Below, piece by piece: positions 9,804-19,705 of a stretch of DNA of 64,000 bases (position 1 is its first letter; every line of letters begins with the position of its first letter). Location of the stretch: positions 124,001 through 188,000 of the forward strand of contig NZ_BARG01000025.1 in the NCBI RefSeq assembly GCF_000376565.1, written 5' to 3'. The position numbers were made by a program, and so were the translations under genes. A model generated the notes under the pieces. That model was not told where the DNA came from. It did no database searches and saw only the letters and a program-made list of their open reading frames with translations. Origin of the DNA: Streptomyces hokutonensis (GTDB taxonomy: Bacteria; Actinomycetota; Actinomycetes; Streptomycetales; Streptomycetaceae).

Positions 9804-12122
9804 TTATGCGAGGGCGTTTGCCAGATAGGGAGCCGTAGTGCTCCCCGGCGCCCCCGCCACATCTCTCGGTCGGCCCGTTGCCGCGATCCGGCCGTCGTCC
9901 AAGTCGATCACCCAGTCCGCGCCCGCCACCACCGCCATGTCGTGTTCGACCACGACCACGGTGTGGCCGGCGTCGACCAGTCCGTGGAGTTGGCGTAGCA
10001 GGACCTCGACGTCGGCCGGGTGGAGGCCGGTGGTCGGTTCGTCGAGGAGGTAGAGGGTGTGGGCGTGTCGGACGCGCTGCAACTCGCCGGCCAGTTTGAT
10101 GCGTTGGGCCTCGCCGCCGGAGAGCTCGGTGGCGGGCTGGCCCAGCCGGAGGTAGCCGAGGCCGACATCAAGGAGTGTGGTGAGGCTGCGGGTCACGGCA
10201 GGGGTGTCCGTGTCCGCGAAGAAGTCCGCCGCGGCCTCCACCGTCAGGTCGAGGACCTGCGCGATGTTCCGTTCCCGGTACGTGACTTGGAGTGTCTCGG
10301 GGTTGTAGCGGGCACCGCCGCAGTCCGGGCAGGATGCGTAGGTGCTGGGGAGGAAGAGGAGTTCGACGCTGACGAAGCCCTCGCCCTGGCAGGTCTCGCA
10401 GCGGCCGCCCGGCACGTTGAAGGAGAACCGGCCTACGCCGTAACCCCGTTGCCGTGCCTCGTCGGTGGCCGCGAACACCTTGCGGACGACGTCGAAGAGG
10501 CCGGTGTAGGTGGCGAGATTGGAGCGTGGGGTGCGGCCGATCGGTTTCTGATCGACCGACACCAGGCGTCCCACGCCCGGCAGTTCCTCGCTGATCTCGC
10601 CGATCAGGGTCGACTTCCCGGAGCCCGAGACACCGGTGACCGCGGTGAACACGCCCAACGGGAACTCCGCGGTCACGTCCCGCAGGTTGTGCCGGGTGAC
10701 CGGGCCGACCTTCAACTCGCCCCGGGGGGAACGGACTTCGCGGGACGGTACGGGGGAGCGGTCGAAGAGGAAGCGGGCGGTCGCCGACTCCTTCACCTTC
10801 GCCAGGTCGGCCACCGGTCCGCTGTGCAGTACCCGACCGCCGTGCTCGCCGGCCAGCGGGCCCACGTCCACCAGCCAGTCGGCGGCGCGCATGACGTCGA
10901 GGTGGTGCTCCACGACGAACACCGAGTTGCCCGCGGCCTTCAGCCGGTCCAGCACCGTGAGCAGGGCCTCGGTGTCGGCGGGGTGCAGTCCGGCCGACGG
11001 TTCGTCGAGGACGTAGACGACACCGAAGAGACCGGAGCGCAACTGCGTTGCCAGGCGCAGGCGTTGGAGTTCGCCGGGGGAGAGGGTGGGGGTCACGCGG
11101 TCCAGGCTGAGGTGGCCGAGGCCGAGTTCGAGGACGGGGGTGATGCGGGAGGTGAGATCCTCGGTGAGGACTCGGGCCGCCTCCGAGGTGCCGCCCAGGG
11201 CGCCCGCCAACTCCGCCAGCGGGAGCGCGGCCAGGTCGGCGATCGTACGGCCCGCGACGGTCACCGCCAGGGACTCCGCGCGCAGTCTGCTGCCTCCGCA
11301 GACCGGGCAGGGGGCGCTGGTCAGGAAGCGCTCCGCCTTGGCCCGTAGGGTCGGGCTCTTCGTGTCCGCGAAGGTCTTCATGACGTAGCGGCGGGCGCTC
11401 ATGTACGTGCCCTGGTACGGGCGTTGGATACGGTCGGCGTCCCGGACCGGATGGACCGTGACCACCGGCTGCTCGTCCGTGAACAGGATCCACTCCCGCT
11501 GTTCGGCGGGGAGTTCGCGCCACGGCACGTCCACGTCGTGGCCGAGGGTGTCCAGGATGTCGCGCAGGTTCTTGCCCTGCCAGGCGCCCGGCCAAGCGGC
11601 GATCGCGCCCTCGCGGATCGAGAGGGAGGGGTCCGGGACCAGGGACTCCTCGGTCGTGCGGTGCACCCGGCCGAGGCCGTGGCACTCGGGGCACGCGCCC
11701 GCCGCCGTATTGGGGGAGAAGGCGTCCGAGTCGAGGCGTTCGGCGCCGGGCGGGTAGTCGCCGGCGCGGGAGAACAGCATCCGGAGGGAGTTGGAGAGGT
11801 TGGTGACCGTGCCCACCGAGGAGCGGGAGGTGGGGGTCGAGCGGCGCTGCTGGAGCGAGACGGCGGGCGGAAGACCGGTGATCTCGCCGACCTTAGGGGC
11901 GCCGACCTGGTGGATCAGCCTGCGGGCGTACGGCGCGACCGACTCGAAGTAGCGGCGCTGGGCCTCGGCGTAGATCGTGCCGAAGGCGAGGGACGACTTC
12001 CCGGAACCGGAGACGCCCGTGAACACGGCCAGCACGTCCCGTGGGATGTCGACGTCGACGCCCTGGAGGTTGTGCTCGCGGGCGCCGCGGACGCGGACAT
12101 AGGGGTCGTGGGGGCTGTGCAT
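9804..12122 (-). CDS. UvrA-like ABC ATPase (class II, UvrA2 type)
   Basis: A 772-residue protein with two ABC ATPase modules arranged as in UvrA: Walker [10 protein letters not shown] near residue 36 and GVSGSGKST in the second half, signatures [11 protein letters not shown] and [11 protein letters not shown], and Walker [12 protein letters not shown] and [11 protein letters not shown]. Zinc-finger Cys pairs appear in [26 protein letters not shown] and CPDCGG. It is about 180 residues shorter than housekeeping UvrA, consistent with loss of the UvrB-contact region, the mark of UvrA2. Such proteins bind damaged or drug-bound DNA and in antibiotic producers often give resistance to intercalating drugs. 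No biosynthetic cluster is adjacent. It is divergent from the Clp-like gene with a 123-bp shared upstream region. Confidence 0.88.
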   Translation of the reverse strand: MHSPHDPYVRVRGAREHNLQGVDVDIPRDVLAVFTGVSGSGKSSLAFGTIYAEAQRRYFESVAPYARRLIHQVGAPKVGEITGLPPAVSLQQRRSTPTSRSSVGTVTNLSNSLRMLFSRAGDYPPGAERLDSDAFSPNTAAGACPECHGLGRVHRTTEESLVPDPSLSIREGAIAAWPGAWQGKNLRDILDTLGHDVDVPWRELPAEQREWILFTDEQPVVTVHPVRDADRIQRPYQGTYMSARRYVMKTFADTKSPTLRAKAERFLTSAPCPVCGGSRLRAESLAVTVAGRTIADLAALPLAELAGALGGTSEAARVLTEDLTSRITPVLELGLGHLSLDRVTPTLSPGELQRLRLATQLRSGLFGVVYVLDEPSAGLHPADTEALLTVLDRLKAAGNSVFVVEHHLDVMRAADWLVDVGPLAGEHGGRVLHSGPVADLAKVKESATARFLFDRSPVPSREVRSPRGELKVGPVTRHNLRDVTAEFPLGVFTAVTGVSGSGKSTLIGEISEELPGVGRLVSVDQKPIGRTPRSNLATYTGLFDVVRKVFAATDEARQRGYGVGRFSFNVPGGRCETCQGEGFVSVELLFLPSTYASCPDCGGARYNPETLQVTYRERNIAQVLDLTVEAAADFFADTDTPAVTRSLTTLLDVGLGYLRLGQPATELSGGEAQRIKLAGELQRVRHAHTLYLLDEPTTGLHPADVEVLLRQLHGLVDAGHTVVVVEHDMAVVAGADWVIDLDDGRIAATGRPRDVAGAPGSTTAPYLANALA

Positions 12123-12245
12123 GACCCGGCGAGTCTATGCGACCCCGCCCTGTGACGCCCGCTGACCTGCGGGGGTGCGGTGGTGCCCGGGCTGTGCCAC
12201 GTTGGAAGGCACGGATGCCAGTCGCCGCACGGAAGGTCCGTGGTC

Positions 12246-14720
12246 ATGAGCACTCCCGGATTCGGTTTCGGACGCAGCCCCTTCGAGGATTTCGACGAGC
12301 TGATGTCCCGGTATTTCGGCGGCTCGGGCCCGGCGGCCCCCTCGCGCCGGGCGCAGCGCGTCGACATCGGCAGCCTGCTGTCCGAGCGGGCCCGGGAACT
12401 GGTGGCGCAGGCGCGGGACATCGCGGCCGTGGAGGGCAGCGAGGAACTCGACGCCCGGCATCTGCTGGCCGCCGCCACCGAGCAGGACTCCACCCGGCGG
12501 CTGCTCACCGAGGCGGGCGCCGACCCCGACCGGATCCGGGAGCGGCTCGCCGCCGGGGCCGAGGGCGGCCCGAAGACCGAACCCGCCACGCTCACCCCGG
12601 CCGCCAAGCGCGCCCTGCTCGACGCCTACCGGATCTCCCGCGCCGAGAACTCCTCGTACATCGGCCCCGAGCACCTGCTGCGGGCCCTGGCCGCCAACCC
12701 CGAGTCGGCCGCGGGACAGGCACTCGCGGGCAGTGGCTGGGCGGATGCCGGGCCGGCCACCGGGGCCGAGCCCGAGCGGAAGCGGCCGAGCAGCACGCCG
12801 ACCGTCGACGAGTACGGGCGTGATCTCACCGAGGACGCCCGCGCCGGACGGCTCGACCCGGTGATCGGGCGGGACGAGGAGGTCGAGCAGACCATCGAGG
12901 TGCTCTCCCGGCGCAGCAAGAACAACCCCGTCCTCATCGGCGACCCCGGCGTCGGCAAGACCGCCGTCGTCGAGGGCATCGCCCAGCGGATCGTCGCCGG
13001 GGACGTGCCGAAGACCCTGGAGGGCAAGCGGCTCGTCTCGCTCGACCTGGCCGGGATGGTCGCCGGCACCAAGTACCGGGGCGAGTTCGAGGAGCGGCTG
13101 AAGAAACTCCTCGACGAGGTGAGCGAGCACGGCGACGAACTGGTCCTGTTCCTCGACGAGTTGCACACCGTCGTCGGTGCGGGCGGCGGTGGCGACGGCG
13201 CCCTCGACGCCGGGAACATGCTCAAACCCGCCCTGGCACGCGGCCAGTTGCACCTCATCGGCGCCACCACCGTCGACGAGTACCGCAGGTACATCGAGAA
13301 GGACTCCGCGCTGGAGCGGCGCTTCGCGCCCCTCCTCGTGGGCGAGCCGACCGTCGACGACACCATCGAGATCCTGCGCGGACTGCGCGACCGCTACGAG
13401 GCCCACCACCAGGTCCGGATCACCGACGAGGCGGTCGTCGCGGCGGCCGAACTCTCCGACCGCTACATCACGGCCCGCTTCCTCCCCGACAAGGCCATCG
13501 ACCTGATGGACCAGGCCGCGGCCCGGGTACGGCTGCGCGCGAAGACCCCGCAGTCCGACACCCGCGAGACCGAGGACCGGCTCGCCGCCCTGAACCGGGA
13601 GAAGGACCAGGCCGTCGCCGACGAGGAGTACGAGCGGGCCAGGGAACTCCGCGACCGGATCAAGGAGACCGAGGCCGAGCTGAAGGCGGGCGGCGACTTC
13701 ACCGAGGAACAGGTGCCCAGGGTCACCGCCGAGGACATCGCGGGGGTCGTCTCCCGCACCACCGGCATCCCCGTCGCCCAGCTCACCGAGGAGGAGCGCG
13801 CCCGGCTGCTGAAACTGGAGGAGCACCTCCACGAAAGGGTCGTCGGGCAGGACGAGGCCATCACCGCCGTCGCCCGCGCGGTCCGCCGCGCCCGGGCCGG
13901 CATGAGCGACCCGAACCGGCCCATCGGCAGCTTCCTCTTCCTCGGCCCCACCGGAGTCGGCAAGACCGAACTCGCCCGCGCCCTCGCCGCCGCCCTCTTC
14001 GGCGACGAGAGCCGCATGATCCGCCTCGACATGAGCGAGTTCCAGGAACGGCACACCGTCTCCCGCCTGGTCGGCGCCCCGCCCGGATACGTCGGCCACG
14101 AGGAAGCCGGCCAGCTCACCGAGGCCGTCCGCAGGCAGCCGTACGCCGTGCTGCTGCTCGACGAGGTCGAGAAGGCGCACCCCGACGTCTTCAACACGCT
14201 GCTGCAACTCCTCGACGACGGGCGGCTGACCGACTCGCAGGGCCGTACGGTCGACTTCAAGAACACCGTGGTGATCATGACGTCGAACATCGGCGCCGAC
14301 CGCATCCTCGCCGCGGGCGTCGACGACTACGCCAAGGTCCGGGAGTCGGTCATGCCCGTCCTGAACCAGCACTTCCGGCCCGAGTTCCTCAACCGCATCG
14401 ACGAGATCATCGTCTTCCGCGGCCTCGAACGCGCCCAACTCCGCGAGGTCGTCGACCTGTTGCTGGAACACACCCGGCGCCAGCTGCACGCCCAGGACGT
14501 CACCCTGGAAGTGACCGACGCGGCGGCGGATCTGCTCGCCGACCTCGGATATCAGCCCGACTTCGGCGCCCGCCCGCTGCGCCGCACCATCCAGCGCGAG
14601 ATCGACGACCGGCTCGCCGATCTGCTCCTCGCCGGTGAACTCGGCGCGGGCGACCGGGCGTTGGTCGACGCGGCCGACGGCACGATCGAGGTAGGGGCAC
14701 GCCAGGCGGCCGATCACTAG
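12246..14720 (+). CDS. ClpC/ClpB-family AAA+ chaperone ATPase
   Basis: An 824-residue Hsp100 protein: an N-terminal Clp_N repeat region (about 35-190), a first AAA module with Walker [10 protein letters not shown] and Walker [11 protein letters not shown], a short ~40-residue coiled middle segment ([16 protein letters not shown] onward), and a second AAA module with GPTGVGKTE and [10 protein letters not shown]. The length and short middle domain resemble ClpC. However, the loop after TSNIGADRI has no recognisable [LIV]GF tripeptide, which ClpC and ClpA use to dock on ClpP. It may therefore remodel proteins without ClpP. The start at MSTPGFGFG is preferred over an upstream ATG. No HspR (HAIR) or ClgR site was recognised upstream. 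Confidence 0.85.
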   Translation: MSTPGFGFGRSPFEDFDELMSRYFGGSGPAAPSRRAQRVDIGSLLSERARELVAQARDIAAVEGSEELDARHLLAAATEQDSTRRLLTEAGADPDRIRERLAAGAEGGPKTEPATLTPAAKRALLDAYRISRAENSSYIGPEHLLRALAANPESAAGQALAGSGWADAGPATGAEPERKRPSSTPTVDEYGRDLTEDARAGRLDPVIGRDEEVEQTIEVLSRRSKNNPVLIGDPGVGKTAVVEGIAQRIVAGDVPKTLEGKRLVSLDLAGMVAGTKYRGEFEERLKKLLDEVSEHGDELVLFLDELHTVVGAGGGGDGALDAGNMLKPALARGQLHLIGATTVDEYRRYIEKDSALERRFAPLLVGEPTVDDTIEILRGLRDRYEAHHQVRITDEAVVAAAELSDRYITARFLPDKAIDLMDQAAARVRLRAKTPQSDTRETEDRLAALNREKDQAVADEEYERARELRDRIKETEAELKAGGDFTEEQVPRVTAEDIAGVVSRTTGIPVAQLTEEERARLLKLEEHLHERVVGQDEAITAVARAVRRARAGMSDPNRPIGSFLFLGPTGVGKTELARALAAALFGDESRMIRLDMSEFQERHTVSRLVGAPPGYVGHEEAGQLTEAVRRQPYAVLLLDEVEKAHPDVFNTLLQLLDDGRLTDSQGRTVDFKNTVVIMTSNIGADRILAAGVDDYAKVRESVMPVLNQHFRPEFLNRIDEIIVFRGLERAQLREVVDLLLEHTRRQLHAQDVTLEVTDAAADLLADLGYQPDFGARPLRRTIQREIDDRLADLLLAGELGAGDRALVDAADGTIEVGARQAADH

Positions 14721-14754
14721 TCGCGCCGTATTCGCATCCCTTCGGGAGACAGGT

Positions 14755-15777
14755 ATGAGCAGTTATCGAGTCGCGCAAGTCGGCGTCGCGGGCGGCGGGT
14801 TCGAGGTGGTCGAGCGTGAGGTGCGGCAGCCGGGCCCCGGCCATGTGCGGATCGCCGTGGAGGCCTGCGGGATCTGCCACAGCGACACCTTCTTCGTCAA
14901 CGCCGGGGTGCCCGGCGTGAGCTTCCCGCTCGTCACCGGGCACGAGATCGCCGGGCGGATCGACGCGCTAGGCGAGGGCACCTCGGACCGGGGCTGGCGG
15001 GTCGGCGACCGGGTGGCGGTCGGCTGGTTCGGCGGCAGCTGCGGCTACTGCACCCCTTGCCGGCAGGGCGACTTCATCGTCTGCGAGAACCTGAAGGTGC
15101 CCGGCTGGGCCTACGACGGCGGCTTCGCCGAGATGACGGTCGCGCCGGTCGACGCGCTCGCCAGGATTCCCGAGGGCCTGTCGGCGACCGCCGCCGCGCC
15201 CATGGGCTGCGCGGGCGTGACCACCTTCAACGGGCTGCGGCGCAGTGCGGCGGGGCCGGGCGACCTGGTGGCCGTACTCGGGCTCGGCGGTCTCGGTCAC
15301 CTGGGGGTGCAGTACGCGGTCGCGATGGGGTTCGAGACCGTGGCGATCGCGCGCGGTGCCGAAAAGGCGGACTTCGCCAAGCAGTTGGGCGCGCACCACT
15401 ACGTCGACAGCACGGCGGACACCGAAGTCGCCGAGGCGCTGCGGGAGTTGGGCGGTGCGAAGGTGGTGCTGGCCACGGCGGGCAACGCCGAGGCCGCCGC
15501 GGCGACCGTGGAGGGGCTGAGGCCCCGTGGTGAGCTGGTGGTCATCGGGGCGGACAACGCGCCGTTGGAGATCAGCCCGCTCCAACTCCTCATGAGCGCC
15601 AAGGTGGTTCGGGGCCATCCGTCCGGCACCGCCCAGGACGTGCAGGACACGCTGGCCTTCAGCGCCCTGCACGGGATCCACCCGATGGTGGAGACCGTAC
15701 CGCTGGAGCAGGCCGGCGAGGCCTATGAGCGGATGCTGTCCGGCGCGGCCCGCTTCCGGATGGTGCTCACCCCCTGA
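14755..15777 (+). CDS. Zinc-dependent alcohol dehydrogenase (MDR family)
   Basis: A 340-residue medium-chain dehydrogenase. Catalytic zinc ligands: Cys in CGICHSD, the HE pair in TGHEIAG and the later Cys in MGCAG. Structural zinc: four Cys in CGYCTPCRQGDFIVC. Rossmann motif GLGGLGHLG. It oxidises alcohols or reduces aldehydes with NAD(P)H; the substrate is not predictable, but the sequence resembles AdhA-type enzymes. ATG is preceded by GGGAGA. It is 34 bp downstream of the Clp gene in the same direction and overlaps the 3' end of the convergent LLM gene by 11 bp. Confidence 0.9.
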   Translation: MSSYRVAQVGVAGGGFEVVEREVRQPGPGHVRIAVEACGICHSDTFFVNAGVPGVSFPLVTGHEIAGRIDALGEGTSDRGWRVGDRVAVGWFGGSCGYCTPCRQGDFIVCENLKVPGWAYDGGFAEMTVAPVDALARIPEGLSATAAAPMGCAGVTTFNGLRRSAAGPGDLVAVLGLGGLGHLGVQYAVAMGFETVAIARGAEKADFAKQLGAHHYVDSTADTEVAEALRELGGAKVVLATAGNAEAAAATVEGLRPRGELVVIGADNAPLEISPLQLLMSAKVVRGHPSGTAQDVQDTLAFSALHGIHPMVETVPLEQAGEAYERMLSGAARFRMVLTP

Positions 15778-16762
15778 GTGAGGCCAGCCGCCGGTAGGAG
15801 TCCAGCAGGGCTTCGCGGTCGTAGGTGCTGGTGGTGACGAGAACTTCGTCGGCGCCGGTCTCCTTCAGCACCGTCTCCAGCTCGTGGGCCACCTGTTCCT
15901 CGGTGCCCGCGAGCTGTCCGGTGAGCCCGGCCTCGTAGAAGCCGAACTCCTTGTCGGACATGGCCAGTTGCTCCACCCGCTCGGCGGGCGGGAGCGGCGG
16001 GAAGGTGCCGTGGGTGCGCGAGTACGCCATCGACCAGGCCTCCGGCACGAGGAGCCGGCGGGCCGCCTCGGGGGTGGCGGCCACGGCGATCGTGCCCGAG
16101 ACGACGACGTACGGCTCGGCGGCCCAGGGGGAGGGGCGGAAGCGGTCGCGGTAGTGGTCGATCCCGCGGCGCATCTTGTCCCGGTTGCGCAGGTCGCCGA
16201 TCACCATCGGCAGCCCGGCGCGGGCCGCGATGTCGGCGCCCTCGCCCATCGCGAGCACGAACGGCGGGACGCTCAGGCCCTCCGAGGGCCGCGCGTGCGC
16301 GCCGGTCGGCGAGGTGCCCCGGAACCAGCCGAGGAGTTCGTCGAGTTGTCCGGCGAAGTCGTCGGCGTCGTCCTTGTCGCGGTCCAAAGCCTTGCGCACG
16401 CCGTCGGTGAAGCCGACCGAGCGGCCGAGGCCCATGTCGATCCGGCCGGGGAAGAGTGACTCCAGCACCCCGAACTGCTCGGCCACGACCAGAGGTTGGT
16501 GATTGGGCAGCATCACCCCGCCCGTCCCGACCCGGATGGACCGGGTGGCCGAGGCGACGGCGGCGGCCAGCACGGTCGGCGCGGAACCGGCGACCCCGGG
16601 CACACCGTGGTGCTCCGACACCCAGAACCGGTGATACCCCAGCCCCTCGACCTCCCGCGCCAGCCGCACGGTGTCGCGCAGCGCCTCCGCGGGCGGGTGC
16701 CCCTCGCGGGTGCGGGAACGGTCCAACACGGAGAACGGGGTCGAGGCGATCAAGGAGCTCAC
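15767..16762 (-). CDS. LLM-class flavin-dependent oxidoreductase
   Basis: A 331-residue luciferase-like (beta/alpha)8 barrel protein of the LLM group that begins SSLIASTPFSVLDRS. Typical stretches are HRFWVSEHHGVPGVAGSAP, RIRVGTGGVMLPNH and FPGRIDMGLGRS. Such enzymes use FMNH2 supplied by a reductase, or F420 in some branches, for mono-oxygenation; the substrate is unknown. The start codon is GTG at 16762 without a strong ribosome site. It converges on the alcohol dehydrogenase with an 11-bp overlap. Confidence 0.88.
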   Translation of the reverse strand: MSSLIASTPFSVLDRSRTREGHPPAEALRDTVRLAREVEGLGYHRFWVSEHHGVPGVAGSAPTVLAAAVASATRSIRVGTGGVMLPNHQPLVVAEQFGVLESLFPGRIDMGLGRSVGFTDGVRKALDRDKDDADDFAGQLDELLGWFRGTSPTGAHARPSEGLSVPPFVLAMGEGADIAARAGLPMVIGDLRNRDKMRRGIDHYRDRFRPSPWAAEPYVVVSGTIAVAATPEAARRLLVPEAWSMAYSRTHGTFPPLPPAERVEQLAMSDKEFGFYEAGLTGQLAGTEEQVAHELETVLKETGADEVLVTTSTYDREALLDSYRRLASLRG

Positions 16763-16814
16763 ATGGAGTTCAACGCCCGGCGGCCCCCGGCATTCCCCGG
16801 GCCGGCCGGACCGC

Positions 16815-17237
16815 TCACCGCCGAGACCGTACGCGCGCGTCCCGTGGCGGGTCGATGAACTGCAACTCCAGCGTCACGGGCGGCTCCGCGAGCCCCGGCC
16901 CGCCCGCCGCCGCCCACTCCAGCACGTCCTCCGTGCAGTCGTCGTCCATCGCGAACCCGACCCAGGTCGGCCGCCCGCCGGCCCGGCGCCCCGCGGCCGA
17001 CGGCTGGACCACGATCACATTGGCCTGGTCGCACGGGCCGAGACAGTCCGTCGTACGCACCGCGAAACCGTGCTCTGCGGCCCCGGCCCGCAGCCGTTCC
17101 AACTGCCAGGCGTGGTCGGTGCCCGGGTGCTTGCGCGGGTCGCCGCAGCAGCAGCCCCGGCAGACGACCAGAGTGCAGGGCCGTTCACGCGCGGCGCCTA
17201 TGAGGAACGTACGGGGAGCGGGAGTTGCGGCAGACAT
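16815..17237 (-). CDS. (2Fe-2S) ferredoxin-like protein, thioredoxin fold
   Basis: A 140-residue protein beginning MSAATPAPRTFLIGAA. The Cys pattern CRGCCCG near residue 30 and CLGPCDQANV about 45 residues later matches thioredoxin-fold [2Fe-2S] ferredoxins that bind one cluster with four cysteines. It is probably an electron carrier or sensor. It lies upstream of the LLM oxidoreductase on the same strand (52-bp gap) and could serve it, though that is only positional inference. The start at 17237 is chosen because residues upstream of it are not protein-like and overlap the promoter of the divergent HAD gene. Confidence 0.75.
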   Translation of the reverse strand: MSAATPAPRTFLIGAARERPCTLVVCRGCCCGDPRKHPGTDHAWQLERLRAGAAEHGFAVRTTDCLGPCDQANVIVVQPSAAGRRAGGRPTWVGFAMDDDCTEDVLEWAAAGGPGLAEPPVTLELQFIDPPRDARVRSRR

Positions 17238-17293
17238 ACGAGAAGCATGAGGCCAGGGCCTCGGGCGGCCGCCGCCGGGGTGCGGCGGCTGTC

Positions 17294-17299
17294 TAAAGT
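17294..17299 (+). promoter_or_regulatory. -10 element of leaderless HAD gene
   Basis: TAAAGT sits 6 bases before the GTG start at 17306, so transcription probably begins at the start codon itself. Confidence 0.4.
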
Positions 17300-17305
17300 G
17301 GCCCG

Positions 17306-17797
17306 GTGACAGCTGACAGCAGGCGGCCCCTCGCCGTGTTCGACCTCGACAACACCCTCGCCGATACGGCGCACCGGCAGCGGTTCCTGGAGAACAAGCC
17401 GCGCGACTGGGACGGCTTCTTCGGCGCCGCGCCACAGGACCCGCCGTTGGCGGAGGGCGTCGCGCTCGCGCTGGAGTGTGCCGAGGAGTGCGAGGTCGTG
17501 TATCTGACCGGGCGGCCCGAGCGCTGCCGGCGCGACACGCTCGAGTGGCTCGCCGCGCAGGGGCTGCCCGAGGGGCGGGTCTTCATGCGGCGCAACGACG
17601 ACCGTCGGCCCGCTCGCCGCACCAAGCTGGAGATCCTCGAGCGGCTCGCCCGGGACCGGGACATCAGGGTTCTCGTGGACGACGACGAGCTGGTCTGCGA
17701 CGACGCCGAGCGGGCCGGGTTCAGGGTCGTACGAGCCCGTTGGACCGTTCCATCCGCCGCGCTGGAGGCGGCGCAGGAGGGGGAGGGCCGGACCTGA
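17306..17797 (+). CDS. HAD-family phosphatase (PNKP-like)
   Basis: A 163-residue haloacid-dehalogenase protein. Motif I is FDLDNTLAD (nucleophile Asp and acid/base Asp), motif II is VVYLTGRPE, a Lys follows in RRTKLEIL, and motif III is the acidic DDDELVCDD. The small size and motif II resemble the phosphatase part of polynucleotide kinase 3'-phosphatases and related nucleotidases. Substrate unknown. It starts with GTG directly after a -10 element and lies alone between divergent and downstream genes. A 7-bp stem (GAGAGGA/TCCTCTC) spans its stop codon. Confidence 0.78.
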   Translation: MTADSRRPLAVFDLDNTLADTAHRQRFLENKPRDWDGFFGAAPQDPPLAEGVALALECAEECEVVYLTGRPERCRRDTLEWLAAQGLPEGRVFMRRNDDRRPARRTKLEILERLARDRDIRVLVDDDELVCDDAERAGFRVVRARWTVPSAALEAAQEGEGRT

Positions 17798-17832
17798 GAG
17801 GACGGTGGTGCCTGCTCCGACCTCCTCTCGCC

Positions 17833-17861
17833 TTGACGCATTCCCATATCGGCATACGATA
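17833..17861 (+). promoter_or_regulatory. ArsR promoter with overlapping operator
   Basis: TTGACG (17833-17838), 16 bp, TACGAT (17855-17860), with the ATG 8 bases later (leaderless). A perfect inverted repeat TATCG-N5-CGATA (17847-17861) covers the -10, the expected position for autorepression by the ArsR protein encoded immediately downstream. Confidence 0.65.
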
Positions 17862-17867
17862 GCTGTC

Positions 17868-18209
17868 ATGGCACGAGCAGCGACGACGTCGGACGTCTTC
17901 AACGCGATCGCCGAGCCGCAGCGCCGGGAGATCCTGGCGCTGCTGCGGGCGGGCGAGCGGCCGGTGACCGAGTTGGCGCACGAGCTGGGGATGAGCCAGC
18001 CGGGTGCGTCCAAGCATCTGCGGGTGCTCCGGGAGGTAGGCCTGGTGCGGGTCCGCGAGGCGGGCAAGCAGCGGCTGTACGGTCTGGACGCCCGCGGGCT
18101 GCGGCCCGTCCACGAGTGGGCCGGCGGATTCGAGCGGTTCTGGAACGAGAGTTTCGACCGGCTGGACACCTATGTGCAGGACCTCAAGCAGGCACGGCAG
18201 GAGGACTGA
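17868..18209 (+). CDS. ArsR-family transcriptional repressor
   Basis: A 113-residue winged-helix repressor. The HTH reads AEPQRREILALL...PVTELAHELGMSQPGASKHLRVLREVGLV, with the wing at KQRLYGLD. No metal-binding CxC motif is visible. It belongs instead to the ArsR group paired with AHSA1 proteins, where the next gene follows directly. The start at 17868 is supported by the promoter and its dyad; a longer frame from 17805 would run through the promoter. It heads a three-gene operon with an SRPBCC protein and a RibD-like reductase. Confidence 0.9.
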   Translation: MARAATTSDVFNAIAEPQRREILALLRAGERPVTELAHELGMSQPGASKHLRVLREVGLVRVREAGKQRLYGLDARGLRPVHEWAGGFERFWNESFDRLDTYVQDLKQARQED

Positions 18210-18212
18210 CCG

Positions 18213-18719
18213 ATGGCAGGGACAAGGCAGGAAACGGGGGCGGAGTCGGCTACGGCCGAGCGGGAGATCGTGATCTCCCGGGTCATCGACGCCCCGCGGG
18301 AGCTGGTGTTCGAGGCGTTCACCGAGGTCAGGCATCTGTCGCGGTGGTGGGGGCCGGACGGGTTCACCACCACCACGCGGTCCTTCGAGTTCCGTGAGGG
18401 CGGGGAGTGGGTCTTCGTGCTGCACGGGCCGGACGGGACCGACTACTCGGAGTGGATCCGCTGGACGCGGATCGTCCCGCCGGAGCGGATCGAGCTGCTG
18501 CACGGCGAGACCCGCGACGACCCGAACGCCTTCGAGTCGGTCCTGACCCTCGCGGCGGACGGCGCGGCGACCCGGATGGTCATGCGCACGCTGTTCCCGA
18601 CCAAGGAAATGCGCGACGAGGCGGCCGAGAAGTACCACGCGATCGAGGGCGGCGAGCAGACCCTTGGCAACCTGGCGGCCTACGTCACCGACCTCGCGCG
18701 GAAGGCGGTGGAGGGCTGA
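18213..18719 (+). CDS. AHSA1/SRPBCC-domain protein
   Basis: A 168-residue START-like protein of the AHSA1 (activator of Hsp90 homologue) branch: VISRVIDAPRELVFEAFTE, RWWGPDGFTTT, FREGGEW and the C-terminal EGGEQTLGNLAAYV. Bacterial members are small-ligand-binding proteins of unknown biochemical role, very often coupled to an ArsR repressor as here. It follows the repressor by 3 bp and shares one base with the next gene (TGATG), so all three are probably co-translated. Confidence 0.85.
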   Translation: MAGTRQETGAESATAEREIVISRVIDAPRELVFEAFTEVRHLSRWWGPDGFTTTTRSFEFREGGEWVFVLHGPDGTDYSEWIRWTRIVPPERIELLHGETRDDPNAFESVLTLAADGAATRMVMRTLFPTKEMRDEAAEKYHAIEGGEQTLGNLAAYVTDLARKAVEG

Positions 18720-19387
18720 TGGCCGGCAAGGTGTTCTTCAGCGTGTCGATGTCGCTGGACGGCTTCGTCGCGCCCGAGTCCGTGCCCGACGAGCTCACGC
18801 TCTTCGCGCCCGAGCGACGGGACGACCCGGACGTCCAGCGCTGGCTGGGGCAGTGGACCGAGCTGCAGCAGTGGGTGTTCCCGCTGCGGTTCTTCCGGGA
18901 GAACCTCAAGATGGGCGAGGGCGGCGAGGAAGGCCTCGACAACGACATGGCGCGGGAGACGTTCGAGCGGACCGGCGCGAGCGTCATGGGCAGGCGCATG
19001 TTCGACCTCGGCGAGCGGTCCTGGCCGGAGGAGGCTCCCTTCCACACCCCGGTCTTCGTGGTGACGCACAGCAAGCGCGACCCGTGGGAGCGGCCCGGCG
19101 GCACCACGTTCCACTTCGTCGACGACGGCATCGAGCACGCCCTCGACCAGGCCCGCGAGGCCGCCGGCGACCGCGACGTCCGCATCGCGGGCGGCGGCAC
19201 GACGATCCTGGAGTACCTGAACGCGGGCCTGGTCGACGAGTTCTCGATCACGCTGTCCCCGGTGCTCTTCGGCACCGGCACCCGGCTGTTCGACGGCGTG
19301 GACGCGTCCAGGATCGCGCTGGAACCGGTCCGCTCGCAGCCGTCTTCGCGGGTGACGCACCTGACCTACGCGGTGCGCCGACGGTAG
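18719..19387 (+). CDS. Dihydrofolate reductase-fold (RibD_C) protein
   Basis: A 222-residue protein with the DHFR/RibD C-terminal fold: KVFFSVSMSLDGFVA at the N-terminus, GASVMGRRMFD in the middle, VFVVTH and IAGGGTTILEYLNAGLVDEFSITLSP near the end. It is probably an NADPH-dependent reductase of an unidentified substrate. It is third in the ArsR/AHSA1 operon, with its ATG overlapping the previous stop. The function of this common actinobacterial trio is not established; the layout suggests a response to a small molecule bound by the regulator or the START-like protein. Confidence 0.82.
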   Translation: MAGKVFFSVSMSLDGFVAPESVPDELTLFAPERRDDPDVQRWLGQWTELQQWVFPLRFFRENLKMGEGGEEGLDNDMARETFERTGASVMGRRMFDLGERSWPEEAPFHTPVFVVTHSKRDPWERPGGTTFHFVDDGIEHALDQAREAAGDRDVRIAGGGTTILEYLNAGLVDEFSITLSPVLFGTGTRLFDGVDASRIALEPVRSQPSSRVTHLTYAVRRR

Positions 19388-19396
19388 CTCCGGCCG

Positions 19397-19612
19397 TCAG
19401 TCCTCGTCCTCGATGCGGAAGCCGACCTTCAGGCCGACCTGGTAGTGCTCGATCTGCCCGTTCTCGATCTGGCCCCTGACCTGCGTCACCTCGAACCAGT
19501 CGAGGCTGCGCAGGGTCTGGGCGGCGCGGGCGACGCCGTTGCGGATGGCCTGGTCGATGCCCTCGTGAGAGGTGCCGACGATCTCGGTGACCCGGTACGT
19601 GTGGTTGGACAT
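19397..19612 (-). CDS. Dodecin (flavin-storage protein)
   Basis: A 71-residue protein that fits dodecin throughout: YRVTEIVGTSHEGIDQAI, the flavin-stacking Trp in SLDWFEV, and the Gln-containing ENGQIEHYQV with a final FRIEDED. Dodecins form a hollow dodecamer that stores flavins or CoA and limits flavin photochemistry. The start at 19612 is the family-typical MSNHTYRV. It is 93 bp downstream of egtD on the same strand and may be read with the ergothioneine operon, but it probably has its own promoter. Confidence 0.92.
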   Translation of the reverse strand: MSNHTYRVTEIVGTSHEGIDQAIRNGVARAAQTLRSLDWFEVTQVRGQIENGQIEHYQVGLKVGFRIEDED

Positions 19613-19705
19613 GCGGGTACTCCTCTCGGCCGTGACGGGCGCGTCACGCGTCACTCCACCGTGCCCCAAGGTGCGGCGGTACGCGAGACGGCCCGTCACC
19701 CGATG

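Noticed and set aside
12135..14717. 860-codon open frame antisense to the Clp ATPase
   Set aside because: Same mirror effect; no domain-like sequence, while the sense frame has all AAA+ motifs.
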